Part shown: positions 1 to 11,700 of the stretch, piece by piece | How positions within the stretch are numbered: the stretch's first letter is position 1 | Layout of the letters: each line of letters starts with the position of its first letter | Origin: Chenopodium formosanum | Taxonomy: Eukaryota > Streptophyta > Magnoliopsida > Caryophyllales > Amaranthaceae | Assembly (NCBI GenBank): GCA_024500155.1 | Contig: CM044874.1 | Coordinates: 47,466,384-47,530,383, forward strand | Direction: 5' to 3' | DNA: 64,000 bases | Program-made: the position numbers and the translations under genes | The notes under the pieces: model-generated | The model's input: only the letters and a program-made list of their open reading frames with translations | Database searches by the model: none | What the model was told of the DNA's origin: nothing

Positions 1-320
1 AATAAATTGCGAGAGCCTATTAATCATGTTATCTATGCATTGTTAATTATTAATTACTTCGTTCTATCCCGGAATATTAATTATTGGTGAACCTGTGACC
101 CTAGGTTTCCTTATTATTGATTCTTTTCTCCCTAAACTTATTCTTTGTAGTATAGAATTCATACTTAAAAATATTGGTTACTTAGATAATTTAGAGTATA
201 ATAATTAATTAGAATTAAAAAGACTTGTTTCCCTGTGGAGTTCGACCCTACTTCCCTATCTACCTTAGTTAGTGATTTAGGTAATTATTTTTTATTAGGG
301 GATACGACTTTACCCTGTCA
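1..320 (+). mobile_element. Right end of a Ty3/gypsy-type LTR, cut by the window edge
   Basis: AT-rich sequence ending in TGTCA at 320. It contains a CCCTGTGGAGTTCGACCC block near 232, a kind of sequence often seen near the end of plant gypsy LTRs. A related block (TTCCCTAATGGTTCGACCC on the minus strand) lies near the same end of the LTR at 27185-29768. The LTR interrupts the antisense ORF at 310-1188, so it is an insertion. The candidate target duplication on the right is ATTTC (321-325); the left copy is outside the window. It could be a solo LTR or the end of a full element. Confidence 0.5.
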
Positions 321-1188
321 ATTTCCTGCCAGAAGAACCGGAACCTGATTGTACTGGCGCAGTGTCTTGTTGTGTCAGGGTTGGTGAAGAAATTAAATAA
401 AACTTGTCTTTCCTCCCGGACCACTTGGACACCTTGTCCAAACTCATCAAATACTGGGGAAAGGTGGAAAGAGTGTACCATGCCCCGTGACCGCCTGGGG
501 TCTTGCTCAACTAATGCATATGAGCGAAGGCAGAGAAGCTGGGAGCTAAGTTCTGGAGCTCACAGGCGGCTATGTAGCTCAGAATATTCACCCATGAGTA
601 GGGGGTGAGCTGCGAAACTCCCATACCATACCCCTTTAGGATTTTCCTAATCCTAGTATGGAGGGGGAACCGGAGGCCGGCTTCTATCACCGCCTTATAG
701 CAGACCAAATAGTTGTCTGCATTCTTTATTTCGTCGTCGCAGGCCATCACTCCATCAACAGGCGGGACGATAATTTCCCACCCCTTTCCAAAGGGGTGTT
801 TTTCCTTGAAAGCCCTGAAGCCACTCTTCAGCAGGGCTATGTCACCCGGAAGCATCCTAATTTTCTTCGGGTTAGGGTTGTCAGCAACTTTTACCGGGTG
901 TTGATAGTCAGCCGCGAAGTTATCCTGATCGGAGCTAGAAGTCTCGGCTCCCGATCTTTCAGCGGCCTCGGAATCGCCTGATCCTTCCCCGGATCCATGA
1001 GAGGAGGCGGCCTCTTCACCGGCTACGTCACGAACGCTTGAGCTCTCGGAAGACGAGGGAGCCTCTTCATCAGAATTGCCGCTCTCCTCCAAATCCTCAT
1101 GTTCCCCAGCCGGAACAACCTCGCCAGCAGGCACTTCCATAGTGCGCCGGCTCTTAGAATTTCTGGTCATCTGTTTGACTTTGGCCAT
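310..1188 (-). pseudogene. Antisense accessory ORF (aORF) of Tat element T1, broken
   Basis: Reads on the minus strand from an ATG at 1188 (the open frame extends to 1242 without an earlier ATG) to a stop at 511, then stays open in the same frame to about 321, where a gypsy LTR interrupts it. The N-terminal third is acidic and serine-rich. The rest (PGDIALLKSGFRAF, VCYKAVIEAGLRFPLH, LTPYSWVNILSYIAACE) resembles the aORF of element R at 50911-52794 and the accessory ORFs known from some plant Tat elements, which run antisense to gag-pol just inside the 3' LTR. The function of that family is not established. The position fits: the T1 3' LTR starts at 1738. T1 gag-pol would lie left of the window. 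Confidence 0.65.
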
Positions 1189-1620
1189 TGTGTCCTGCAC
1201 AGACACAGAGAGGGAGAGAGGGAGGAATTCGGAGATGAGCACAGCAGTTCCGACATTCCAAAAAAGGCACCCCCTGTTCTAGACTCAGCCGTTCCGGGAG
1301 ACCGGCTGAGAATCCTAGGCAATGCCGAGTGTGTGAATTGAGAACTCATTTTATTTCTAAAACTATGTATACATATGGAAAAAAGAATGTGTACAAGTTG
1401 GAATAGAAAAGCTAAAAATGGTACATGCGATTACCTTACGTTTAACTCTGAAAAATCTAAAAACAGCCATAGACGGTGACCGGGTGTTGCAAGGTTAGCA
1501 CACGGAAATCCGGAAAACTTTGACGCAGACGGAAGCAGAGAATCTCTCTCTAAAAATCTATTTTTCTTTCTCTAGAAAGTCAAATGAAAATGAAGTGAGA
1601 GAAAAGGGGAGGTAAACTTC

Positions 1621-1628
1621 TATTTATA
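1621..1628 (-). promoter_or_regulatory. TATA box for the antisense aORF of T1
   Basis: TATAAATA on the minus strand, about 430 bp upstream of the aORF ATG at 1188 and outside the LTR. Element R has TATAAATAG at the matching place ahead of its own aORF, so the arrangement recurs in two diverged elements. G-box palindromes (GACACGTGTC near 1700, TCACGTGA near 1716) lie 70-90 bp upstream. Confidence 0.5.
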
Positions 1629-1726
1629 GAAGGTGAAAACGGGGGCATCCCCATTTGAAATTTAAATTTACTATCCGTTGTTACTTTGATAGGTGGACAC
1701 GTGTCACAGGCATCACGTGACCCCTT

Positions 1727-1737
1727 TGAGGGGCAAA
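1727..1737 (+). other. Polypurine tract of element T1
   Basis: A purine-rich TTGAGGGGCAAA-type run directly before the TG that opens the T1 3' LTR at 1738. Such a tract primes plus-strand DNA synthesis in LTR retrotransposons. It is short and includes one C, so the call rests mainly on position. Confidence 0.4.
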
Positions 1738-2302
1738 TGTTTAGGGTAAAAATACCCTAGACATGTGGACCAATGAGAGGAGGCCACGTGTCAAGTTCAG
1801 GATGGCCCAAGTGGCCCAATAGCCTCCTGACACGTGTCCCCTTCAAATAAGCTCACTAGTACAAAACTAACCTCAAGTAATTCCCAAAAGGTGTTACATA
1901 AAGTGGTAAAAGTGTTATTATATATGATAGGTAACACTTTATTGGGTGATACTTCTGCCCATGTTACCTAAGGCCTTATGTAACACTTTGGGTATTGTAT
2001 GGTAACACTTTAAAAAATGTTACAATAAACCCTCTTATGTAACACTTTTTATATTATTAGTATCATTTTTAAAGTGTTACTTTTTACTTCTTATATAACA
2101 CTTACTTATCCTTAGTAACATTTTTCAATCATATAGTATCACTTTATCCGACAATATGTATCACTTTTTCGAATAAATGTAACACTTTGTTGATTATTAG
2201 GTAACATTTCTCAATCATCTTTTGACATAAAGTAGCACTTTATTTGACATTATGTATCTTTTTTTACAAACTAATGTAACACTCTATTAATTAATAGGTA
2301 AC

Positions 2303-2304
<2 letters not shown>

Positions 2305-2356
<52 letters not shown>

Positions 2357-2458
2357 TACTACTACTACTACTACCTCCGTTACATATTATGTGCAACGAT
2401 TAGACATTTTTCCTCTCTACTTTATGTCAAATCGTTGCAAATAATATGTAACGGAGGT

Positions 2459-2497
<39 letters not shown>

Positions 2498-2498
2498 T
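2305..2498. repeat. TTA microsatellite interrupted by a MITE
   Basis: A TTA/ACT trinucleotide run at about 2305-2370 and a TAT run at 2461-2498, on either side of the small inverted-repeat element at 2371-2460. The microsatellite was probably the target of that insertion, or expanded after it. Confidence 0.8.
2371..2460. mobile_element. Stowaway-like MITE, 90 bp
   Basis: A 31 bp terminal inverted repeat beginning CTACCTCCGT, one mismatch between arms, around a 28 bp core, flanked by TA on both sides. The CTNCCTCCGT end and TA duplication are those of Stowaway (Tc1/mariner-related) MITEs. It is unusually short. Confidence 0.75.
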
Positions 2499-2714
2499 AC
2501 AACAACTATGAATGAGAAATTAACATACAAGTATATGATAAACAACAATTTGGATTGAAATAATTTCATAATTCTTACAAAAAAAATCCATACACACCAA
2601 TTTTAATGTTTGGCTAAACAATATAATAATTCAAACAAAAAGAAAATCAACTTTGATCTCTAGCTTGGAAAAGTGAGGAAAAGAAAAACTTCTGAATTTC
2701 AAAAAAAAAGTCGG

Positions 2715-3050
2715 CGATAGCAGTAAACAAGAACAGCAGCAGCATTAACAGAAGCTACCAACAGCAGTATGTAGCAGCAATCAGCAGTAGCAGACACCAG
2801 TGGCAGCAACCAACAGTAGGACAAGCAGTGGCAGCATACAGCAGTAGCAGGAGTCAGCATCAGACAACAGTAGTAGCAAAAAAACAACAGTAACAGCAAA
2901 AAACAGCAGTAGCAGACACCAATGGCAGCAACCAATAGTAGGACAAGCAGTGGCAGCATACAGTAGTAGCAGGAGTCAGCACCAGACAGCAGTAGCAGCA
3001 AAAATACAACATTAACAGCAAAAAACAGCAGTAGTAGTAGCCTGCTCCTA
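2715..3050. repeat. CAG-rich imperfect repeat with a 122 bp tandem duplication
   Basis: Degenerate CAG/GCA/GTA trinucleotides. A block starting CAGACACC at 2791 recurs at 2913, a period of 122 bp, with few differences. The minus-strand open frame across it is a low-complexity shadow, not a gene. Confidence 0.75.
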
Positions 3051-4177
3051 TTTTTGCTGGCTGATGCAGTTTGTGGTGTAGTGGTAGGAGAGGCCATTCC
3101 TAGGGAGGTGCACACCCTCTCTGATTTCTCTTGTCTTCCTCAATTTGCTTTGCTAGCTTGTCAAATCTTCTTATACCTACAAGCATAAACACAAACACAC
3201 ACAAAAGAGGCGGCAATGCCAAAATACAACTTCTATATATACAAAAGGTATTAGAGAGAGGAGAAAAGTAGAAGAAATGATTATAAAAGCAGGTTAAGAT
3301 TACTACAATCAGTGGACAAATAAACCACTTAGCAATCATGAACCAGACCATGTTTAGATTTCTAATCAAATATAAGAGAGGTATCTGCCCAAGTAAATTG
3401 AAGACATTTAGAGGAACAAATGCTCAATAGTCAGCTTCTAATATATTAACCAAATGGAATATAAACCTAAATTAAATAAAGCAACCTTGTCATCAAACTG
3501 CATAAACAAGAACACTTTTAAGAAACTAAGAATTAAATCCCTGCACCAATAAAAGGAAAGGGAAAGCAAAACTACCATAATTCCTACACGTTCTCTACTG
3601 AGCATTGATTAAAACTTCACTACCCACATTGTTGACTTGAAACAGTAATATCATCCAAGAATATTAATCAATAAAAAGATCCAAGAATCAAATTGAGATT
3701 GACCATGCTAGGAAGGTTTGAGAAATCAAGCGGAATGCAATTACGGATACTTTAGGGGAGGGGGTGATTCAACAATAACCACACAACTTACCTAAAGGTG
3801 AATGATCCTTCGTTGCAGACAAAAAAGAAGGCTAAAGGTATGCAACTATCAATATCAACTACGTTTTAATATAATGATGGATAAGCATATACTTAATTTC
3901 CCTGCCACATTGTACTTTCTCATTTGCAATACCAATGGTGGATAATCAGGTTTTATAGTAATTTTTTTATAAAAAATGGAAACATATATAAAAAATACGA
4001 AAAAAGGAAAGTAAGAATATGCCACGAAATTGGTGGAAGAACAAAAAGATTTCCCAGTCACCATAGCAAACCCACTAATTTCTTTCATAACAAACTAAGC
4101 TACAGAAGACGTGTTAGAGTAAGGCCTAGAGATTACATCAGAAAGCTAGCATCTATCACCAATTCATAGATAATTTA

Positions 4178-4546
4178 GATGGTAACAGAGTAAAACTTGG
4201 CTCTATGGCTAGATCCCATACTTCTGCAACAGACTCAATTTGGTGCTCTTGTGGTTCATGAAAATCAATGGTTATTGAACCCACAACACATAATATACAA
4301 CCAAGTATCTCGAACATATGAAGTCTCTCTCTCAAAATAATATGTGTAAGGGTAGAACTAAAGCAATAACATAAGCAAAACACTTCAGTAAAAAAAAAAA
4401 TCAACATATACCTGAAAATTAAGCCTTCAAGAACACATCGAATCCAACTACTTACTTTATAATGATAGAAACTTGCACCAAGTGGAGTCACCAAAATAGC
4501 TGGTGCAAAAGCATAGGATGCAAATTAGCAATTTCCCGAACAACCA
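4178..4546 (-). pseudogene. Captured fragment of a NIPA-type magnesium transporter gene
   Basis: Two exon pieces on the minus strand. Exon A (4546-4456) follows a TTTTTTGCAG acceptor and encodes a run ending PAILVTPLGA before a GTAAG donor. Intron 4455-4358 is 98 bp. Exon B (4357 to about 4178) encodes ILRERLHMFEILGCILCVVG then IESVAEVWDLAIEPSF. These are hallmark stretches of plant NIPA (DUF803) Mg2+ transporters, multi-pass membrane proteins. Small indels break the frame in exon A. Keeping the intron shows a DNA-level capture by the CACTA element, not a retrocopy. No other NIPA exon is recognisable nearby. Confidence 0.8.
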
Positions 4547-4879
4547 CTGCAAAAAAGTCATTTACATCACATATCTTGAAAGGCAAGACCTTGATGAACA
4601 AATTACAAATTCAAGTCATTATGTGGGATGCACATGTCACTTGATCAAATCTATAAATGTCCATACTTAGACAAAATACAAGTAAGCAATAAAACTACTA
4701 TGAATTATACTAATGAAGTTAAGACTAATACTATTTAACCAATAAAACTACTAAATAAAACTACTCTGAATTCTACAAGAATAAAACTACTCTGAATTCT
4801 ACAAGTAAGCAATAAAACTACTAAATAAGATAAGACTAATACTATATAACCAATGTTTTAGATAATTAGTAGCCTTGAT

Positions 4880-6022
4880 ATGCTAACAAGCAGCAACATA
4901 CAAGCAATGAGTAAAAAAAAAAAAAAAGAAAAAAAAGAAAAGAAAAAAGAAATAATTGTCAATTATATAGTCGGGCACCCGAACAGTTGAGCATAGATAT
5001 AAAACTCTCATTCCAATTATATACCTCTTTAAATAGACATTTTATACACAATCAAGTTTCAAAATGCATCAACAGTAATTGTCACAACCAAGTATTTGCC
5101 TAAACCTTCCAATTATCAAGCATATAAGAGTATAGTGCATTGACAATTATATAAACTATTAAATTTAATATTGGTTGATACCTCCTTTGAGCTCTTTGTC
5201 AATGCTTTTGAAAAAGTTTGCCTGAAAATACTCTTTGTCAGTATTATAGAAAATTAACTCAAAAGTTAATTTACTACTCCCAGCAAACTAATTTTACAAA
5301 AAAAAAAAATAAATAAATAAAAGCAGTCATATTGTGAAACTTCCTTGAGAAAATCGGATACATAATTGTCGAATTTAATTTAATTAATAGAAAAAACAAA
5401 TTAAGAAGTGACATCAAATAGCTTGATAGAAAAACTCATAGTCTAATGATGACGTATGATTGCAATTAAAATAAAATTGAACCAAACTATGTAAAAAATT
5501 CCAGAAATTATAAATATAGTTAAGAAATTCAACGATTGAAGAAGACAAACCAGACCTAGCAATCGTCTCCTCTTTCTATTTTGATCGTCTTTTCTCTAAT
5601 TTGGTGAAGTGTAGAGAAAATTCTTTTGATCTCCCTAAACCAAGCCCAAATTTCACAAATTAGGAAGAATGTTTTCGAAATTAACCACAAATTTTGTTAA
5701 GCCCTAGAATACCGAGCTAAAGAAGAGAAAATGTGAGAATTTCATAAATGAAGGCTCGCAAAACCCTAGAATACCAAGCTAGAGAAGTGAGAAAAGGAAA
5801 GACGACAGAGAATTTGTGGGCGGCATTGGTTGCGGCTGCGGCCGTTACTCCGTGAGCCTGCACCTTCAACATCGACAGATAGAGAGAGGCTATTTGAGAT
5901 AGAAACCGCTATCTCATAAATTCACGATTAACTTCCCTTTCCTTTGCTGCCTTTTTTAGAAAATAAAAAATATTAGAAGTAAATAAAATATTCGGATATT
6001 TTTCCCTAAAAAAAAAATATTT
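4880..6022. other. CACTA interior, no recognisable gene
   Basis: AT-rich sequence with several A runs. On the minus strand 5930-5560 has the CT-rich and AGGGTTTT-rich look of a plant 5' untranslated region, so it may be more captured gene DNA (perhaps upstream of the NIPA piece), but nothing codes convincingly. Confidence 0.3.
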
Positions 6023-7318
6023 GGATATTTCACCAAATACTTGTGAGTTATTTTTTTTATTCACCTTATATCCAGAAAATTTTCACCAAATGACCAACGG
6101 ATGTTAACTCCGTTAGTCATTAGGGTATAGTACGCCACATGGCTGGATCTAATTGGTTATTTTTAAAAATTATTTAACTAAATATTATATATATTTTTTT
6201 AAAAAAAAAAAACTAAATTAAAATTTCAAAAAAAAAAAAAAATCACCTTTAATCCCAACCTGTCACCTTCTAATGGCGAACCCTAAGCCCAGCCACCACC
6301 CCACAACCGCCACCCATCAACCTCCTCACTACACCGATGCCGCCCCTTCCACCAATCCCGCGCTGGTGCTCGCTCCTTCCTCGAACCACCGCATTATTTT
6401 CCCTCCTTGCTTTGAATCGCAAAACCCCTCACCGCCGAACAACCTAAGCCGAAAATCTGGCAACCACCCCCGAAACCCTTTCGTCGACAGCCCAATCCCT
6501 TCCCCCACACCGCTGCTACCCACCTAAGTCGAAAACCACCACCATGAAACATTAAACCCCCAAAATCAAAACCCTAGGTTTTAGTTTTTGGGGTTTTTGA
6601 TTTTGGTAATCGACGTGGTGTTTCATAGGGTTGGAGATGGCAGGGGGAGGGGGATTTGGGTTCGCCGGTACTCTTAGCCAAAAACTACCACCCCTAAACA
6701 TTAAAACCCCAAAATCGAAATCTTAAAAATCAAATCTAGGGTTTCGATCTTAGGTTTTTCATTTTGGGGTTTGGTTCAGGGGATGGATATGACTGGGGGG
6801 AGGTGCCGCTTGGGTTCGCTGGCATGGTGATTGGAATTCGGACACCGACGGTGGGGAAGGGAAGGGTTTTCGAAGAAGATATTAAGGGCCTTTTAAAATT
6901 GGGGAGTGGGTGGTTTGTGTTGGGTTTAGAGTGGCGGTGGCTAAGCTGTGTGGGCTCGTTTGTGTCGGGTTTGGGGTGGCGCCAGCGCTAGGGTTTTGAC
7001 GGAAACCACGCCGGCGGGTGGTGGCTGGGGCTGGGGTGTGGTTGTGGCTATGGTAGGTGAATTATGTTTTTTTTATTTGTTTATTTTTTTTATAATTAAT
7101 TAGATTGTTATTTTTAAATTTAAATTATATAAATAACAACTAATCGTAGTTGCCACGTGGAAAATTTAGCCTTAATGACTAACGGAGTTAACGTCCGTTA
7201 GTCATTTGGGCATTTTGTAACATTTTTGTAAAACTTAAGGGTATACGGCGAATTTGAAAATTTTCATGGGTATATGGTGAATAAAAAAAATAGCTCAAGG
7301 GCATTTGGTGAAATTTCC
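6023..7318. mobile_element. Mutator-like element with long terminal inverted repeats
   Basis: The left end GGATATTTCACCAAAT and right end ATTTGGTGAAATTTCC open inverted repeats of about 150 bp. Shared stretches include the GAGYTATTTTTTTTATTCACC block and, at 6097-6119 and 7174-7204, a near-identical palindromic GACTAACGGANGTTAACTCC region. An AATATTT run borders both ends, so the 9 bp target duplication is plausible but ambiguous. The GC-rich core (6270-7050) has AGGGTTTCG-like and GGTGG runs and an open frame of 84 codons without recognisable homology, so it may be a Pack-MULE carrying unidentified host DNA. No transposase. Confidence 0.65.
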
Positions 7319-7653
7319 GTAGAATATTTGATAAGAAAAAAAAAATGATTGAGCATAGGTGTTACGACCAAGTGTTACCTAATATCAATGTGTTACAACA
7401 AAGTGTTATCTAATATTAAAGTGTTACAAATAATGTTACCTGATATCAAAGTGTTACAGAAAAATCAAACAACCATAAAAATTTTAAAGTGTTACCCATA
7501 GTCCCATAGGTGTTACTTAAGCCCAATTTTGTAGTAGTGGCTTCTGAAATAGCAGCCTTCAAGGGCCTAAATCCCAAGAAGCGCCGTAATTCGGCGCAGC
7601 CCACTAAAACCTAGGTCAAGTGACCTAGATAAGGGCACTTCTACCAACGACCC

Positions 7654-7662
7654 TATAAATAG
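7654..7662 (+). promoter_or_regulatory. TATA box of the T1 LTR
   Basis: TATAAATAG in the T1 3' LTR. The T2 LTR has the same box at 30042-30050 in the same context. It faces the RINGv gene, whose first ATG is 876 bp downstream. Confidence 0.7.
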
Positions 7663-7920
7663 GGAGATATTTCCCCATTTTGGGGACACATTGAATCATT
7701 TATTACACCTACTTTCTCTCTCATCAGAGAAACATCTGAGTTTGGAATCCAAGCAGATCCCCACCTAAATTTCCGTACTCTTTATTCTCTTTCAAGTTAC
7801 TAACATGATCGTCGGAGGCGGAGCTCCACCACCCGGAGTTTCCGTTGTTTTTGCAGGTCCAGCTCAGCCGGACCAATCTTTGTGACGTAACTCTCCCGAG
7901 GGACAAAAACACCCAAAACA

Positions 7921-8537
7921 ATTAATATCTTTTATTATCGATAAGCCAAAATTATGAAAAGTTGATTATTTAAAAGTATAAAGCGTGACGCATCTAACAA
8001 GATCTCACATGACAATATTTTTCATTACGTATAAAGCACAAAATAAGGTTAAAAGGAGGTAGATAAATAGTGCTAAATTCAAAGTAAATACTTAAGGATT
8101 TGACAAAATACTCCTTAACAACGAAGCTTCTCCGACATTTCATTGAGACTAAATTAAGTGATATAAGTCCAAAGCATTACCATGATGGTCAAAATCGTCA
8201 TCATCATTTTTTTTTTCTTTAACAAGAAAATGGTCATCATTATTAGTTCTCAAATTTAACAACCATTGGTCGTCTATTTCTATTCTGCGTTAATTGTCCA
8301 TCCCCCCCCCCCCCCCCCCCCCCCTCCCTTCCCCCTCCCTCGGTCCCTCCTCTTCGCGCCTTCTTTCTCTCTCTTTTCCCCTTTCTCTGTCTTTCTGTTT
8401 AACAACCTATATAAAATTACACACTTTTCTTTCTTTTCTGTTTATTACACATAAAATTTATTCATTTCCATTAAATTTGCCCTTTTTTAATTTCATTTAT
8501 TTTAAATTCTTTATTTACGTTCTCTATTTCATGAAAC
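7921..8537 (+). promoter_or_regulatory. Upstream region and 5' UTR of the RINGv gene
   Basis: The 617 bp between the T1 LTR and the RINGv start codon. It holds a run of 22 C at 8302-8323 followed by a strongly CT-rich stretch to about 8420, typical of a plant 5' leader. I see no clear TATA box. A short upstream ATG at 8531 overlaps the proposed start in another frame. Confidence 0.4.
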
Positions 8538-8645
8538 ATGGATACTACAGAACATTCAGCTGCCACCCAGATTAATAATCAACAGGTAATCAATTTTATT
8601 TTTATTTTTTTTATTTATTTATTTTTTTTTCTATTAACTATATAT

Positions 8646-8715
<70 letters not shown>

Positions 8716-11700
8716 CACTGTTATTGTTTCGAATAATAATAAAGCTATTAATGGTTGTAGGGATTATTAGAAAAATTAATTGTTTTTTTCTTCATAATTA
8801 TTTATTGAATATGATTATGTGAATAGCTGGAAGATCACATGATGAGAGCAGGTTAATGGAACTGTAATTCGTAATTTTGTATTATTTTTTTCTGTCTCTG
8901 TCTGATTTATGAAATATGTCTGTTTTAGTAATGCTTAATATTTCTTGTTAAATACGAGTATATGATAGCTGAAATTCTGCGTTTGTATATCATGTACTCG
9001 TATCACTCAACTAATTGATTAATAAACGTTGTGGATGTCAAACTTAGCCCATATTGTGTGTGGTCACTTAAAAAAAATAAATTAAATAACCTACGATAAT
9101 CAAGTAACCCGTATAATATTGATTGACTAATCTCTAATATTGACCAAATAATCTCTATTACACTTAAGAAGTAACCTTTAATAATGTCTGACACACGTAA
9201 AAAATTTGTGTGAGTCCTTACCCATGAGTAATTCCAAGTTTCTCTTTTTGATAAACGTGATAAGTATCTCTAAGGGATATTTTTGTCATTTTGGGTATGT
9301 AAGTGGGGCTAATTATGTAAATTGCTCTTAAATTGGCATTCTTTTCCTCTGTCCTTTCTCCTTCTTTCCTCCATTTGTTCTATATTCTCTCACCTACTTT
9401 AATGAATTTCAATGGAGAAATCAGAATACATGAACATCTTCCATGAAGGTAGAAGTCAAACCTTGCCCTAAAGGGTTAACCAAGTCCTAATTTCTCTATT
9501 TTTATTAGGGTTTTTCGTTTAATTCGGCGGCGAGCCGCCGGAAAGGTATAGAGGTTGAAGAAAATAGGGGACAACGAAGATGATGGTGGTTTACAGCAAC
9601 TCCAACAACAATCTAATTGCCAAATTAGCTTGCCATGCCACATAGAATTGCAAAGCTATTCTTCCTTCTAGCTAATTTATGCCACAATGGTTAAGCTAAT
9701 TAGCATTTAGATTTTTCAGGTTTAATTTTCAAATAATTAGTATTTTATTAGAGACAATTAATTTTTAAGCTAATTAGCTTAGCTAAGCTAATTTGCTAGA
9801 CATTAGCTTGGCCAAGCTAATTATTAAATTATCCTCCAATGCTTTGGCTATTAGCTTTAAAATTATTAAAATTGCAAGGTAGTCCCTAAAATCAACCATT
9901 GGAGTTGCTCTTATGAGCAACACGATGATGGTAGTTTATGGTTGATAGTGGTTTGATGCCATTAATGGAGTACACTGGTGATTTAATGAAGGGGAGTGGA
10001 CGAAAGATTAGAAACAAAAAAGTACAAAAAAAAATATTAAAAAAGTTGCTTCTATTTATCAATATGTCATTTTGAGATACAATGATGTTTATCAATAAGA
10101 GAAACTGGGGCTTCCTCGGCTCCTTACCTACCGAATGAAAAAGGAAATAAAAATAAACGATCATTGTTTATTCTTACCAATTTTGATTTAATGGAGATGT
10201 ATCATATCAAACCCTTTAATTCGATTCCAAATTTCTAATGTAATTGACTTTTGGCTGTTAGTGGTTTCTGATTCATAGTTATAGTGTATTTAGGGTTTAA
10301 AAAAAAAGTAAACATTATAATATTAAGAAATTATTTTAATGTGTATTGCATATGCTCTAAATCCTATACTTACAATATAATTTATTTAGCAACTTAAAAC
10401 ATAAAAATGGCCTTTCCGTTGATGTATATTTGACCTTTTTTTTTATTTTTCTTGTAATCTTTTAACGCCTTTTGGCATTGGAAAGAGCCTTAAACTTGGA
10501 CCCTATTGTGTATCAAATTCTTGAATGGAATATTGTTTAGATTTCCGTTTCCATATAATATTTTTTTGATGTTACTTAGGATCCATGGTAGGAAGCCATT
10601 TTGAAGCCATTTTTTTGGTTTGAACATGTATACAAGTAATCCTTTTGCTCTTTTCGTTTTTTTTGTTATTTTATAATACTCCCTCCGTTTTTAAATATTT
10701 GCTCCACTTTTTTTTTCGGTCGTTTTTAAATACTTGCTACATTTCTGGAAAGCTTTTATAATATTTAACTCATTTCTCTTACCTAGTGGACCCAATAAAT
10801 ATCATAGTTTATTAATTTCATCTTCTCTCCTCCAATTTCTCCACTACTTTTGCTTTTTATAATTCTTTATTCTTCTACCAACTCCACTACCTTCATATTT
10901 TATAACTTTTTCCAATTTCTCCTAAAACTCCGCGCATGAAAAAATGGAGCAAGTATTTAAAAGCAGAGGGAGTAACATACACTATGCAGTGTACACATAT
11001 ATACAAAATATGTTGGCTTTTAAAACAAGAGTCGTTTTAAGGGTAATGCACTTGAATATAGGAACTGAAGTACGAAATTAAGTTTACTGAGTTGAAAATG
11101 TAAATATTTAATATGAGTACTGGATTGCATTTTTTGAAAGGTTACATAACAAAAATTTGATATAATTGGGTGTTGTAATTATTGCAAATGACATATTATA
11201 GAACAAACTTAATTGTTTTTTGCTTTATTTGCTGGCTGGAAACTCAACTATTATTGTAGATCCTAGTCACATACTAATCTAAATCAACTTCATTTTTTTT
11301 TTTTTTTTTTTGGCTTTTGCTTTTGCCTTTCCGTTTTTAGCAATCGAAGCTTCAATTAATTGAAGTTTGAATAATTGTGTTGTGTCTTTTTACTTGCATA
11401 TAATGTTTGTAATGTCATTTATTCCTTTTTTAATTTAAATTTTTTAATCAATGAATTATGCATAAAACATTATTTCATCAGTCTTCCAGGCCATAATCAG
11501 TAATTTTTTGTGTTGTATTTCTCTAATGTGGATTAAGTTCTTTGATAATGCTGTAGTGTTTCAAAGATTTTTCATTTGCGCTTTGTTTGGATAGCAAAGA
11601 AAGAAGGAAAAGAAGGGGAGGGAAATTGGAGGAAGGGAAGGGAAAAGAAAGGGAGGGGGAGGTGAGCTCCATTTTCCCTCCAAATCTCTCCAATTTTGGA

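Larger units (their letters stand above)
1854..7539. mobile_element. CACTA (En/Spm-type) DNA transposon, non-autonomous
   Basis: Ends are CACTAGTACAAAA at the left and, as reverse complement, CACTACTACAAAA at the right, with a 3 bp target duplication GCT (1851-1853 and 7540-7542). Dozens of sub-terminal GTAACACTTT / GTGTTAC motifs fill 1885-2300 and 7355-7520 in both orientations, as is typical for transposase-binding repeats of this superfamily. No transposase reading frame is recognisable. The interior carries a MITE, microsatellites, a CAG-rich repeat, a captured NIPA gene fragment and a nested Mutator-like element. It is inserted in the 3' LTR of T1. Confidence 0.92.
1738..7920 (+). mobile_element. 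3' LTR of Tat element T1, split by a CACTA transposon
   Basis: The LTR proper is 1738-1853 plus 7543-7920, about 494 bp. It starts TGTTTAGGGT and ends CCCAAAACA. It matches in order and content the 497 bp LTR at 29818-30314: a GGGTA...TACCC inverted repeat at the start, ACGTG boxes, the CTTCAAGG block, a CCTAGGTCA block, TATAAATAGGG, a TCTGAGTTTGGAATCC block, GGAGGCGGA and a final run ending in AAAACA. The CACTA element (TSD GCT) sits in its U3 part. The element's 5' half is outside the window; the right target-site flank is ATTAA. Confidence 0.8.

Noticed and set aside
2699..3369. Leu-rich frames on the minus strand
   Set aside because: CAG-repeat shadow; the piece RRFDKLAKQIEEDKRNQRGC near 3115-3170 follows a possible splice acceptor, but I could not match it to a family.
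4156..4494. Complete NIPA-like gene of 112 codons
   Set aside because: The open frame reads through an intron; only two damaged exon pieces exist.
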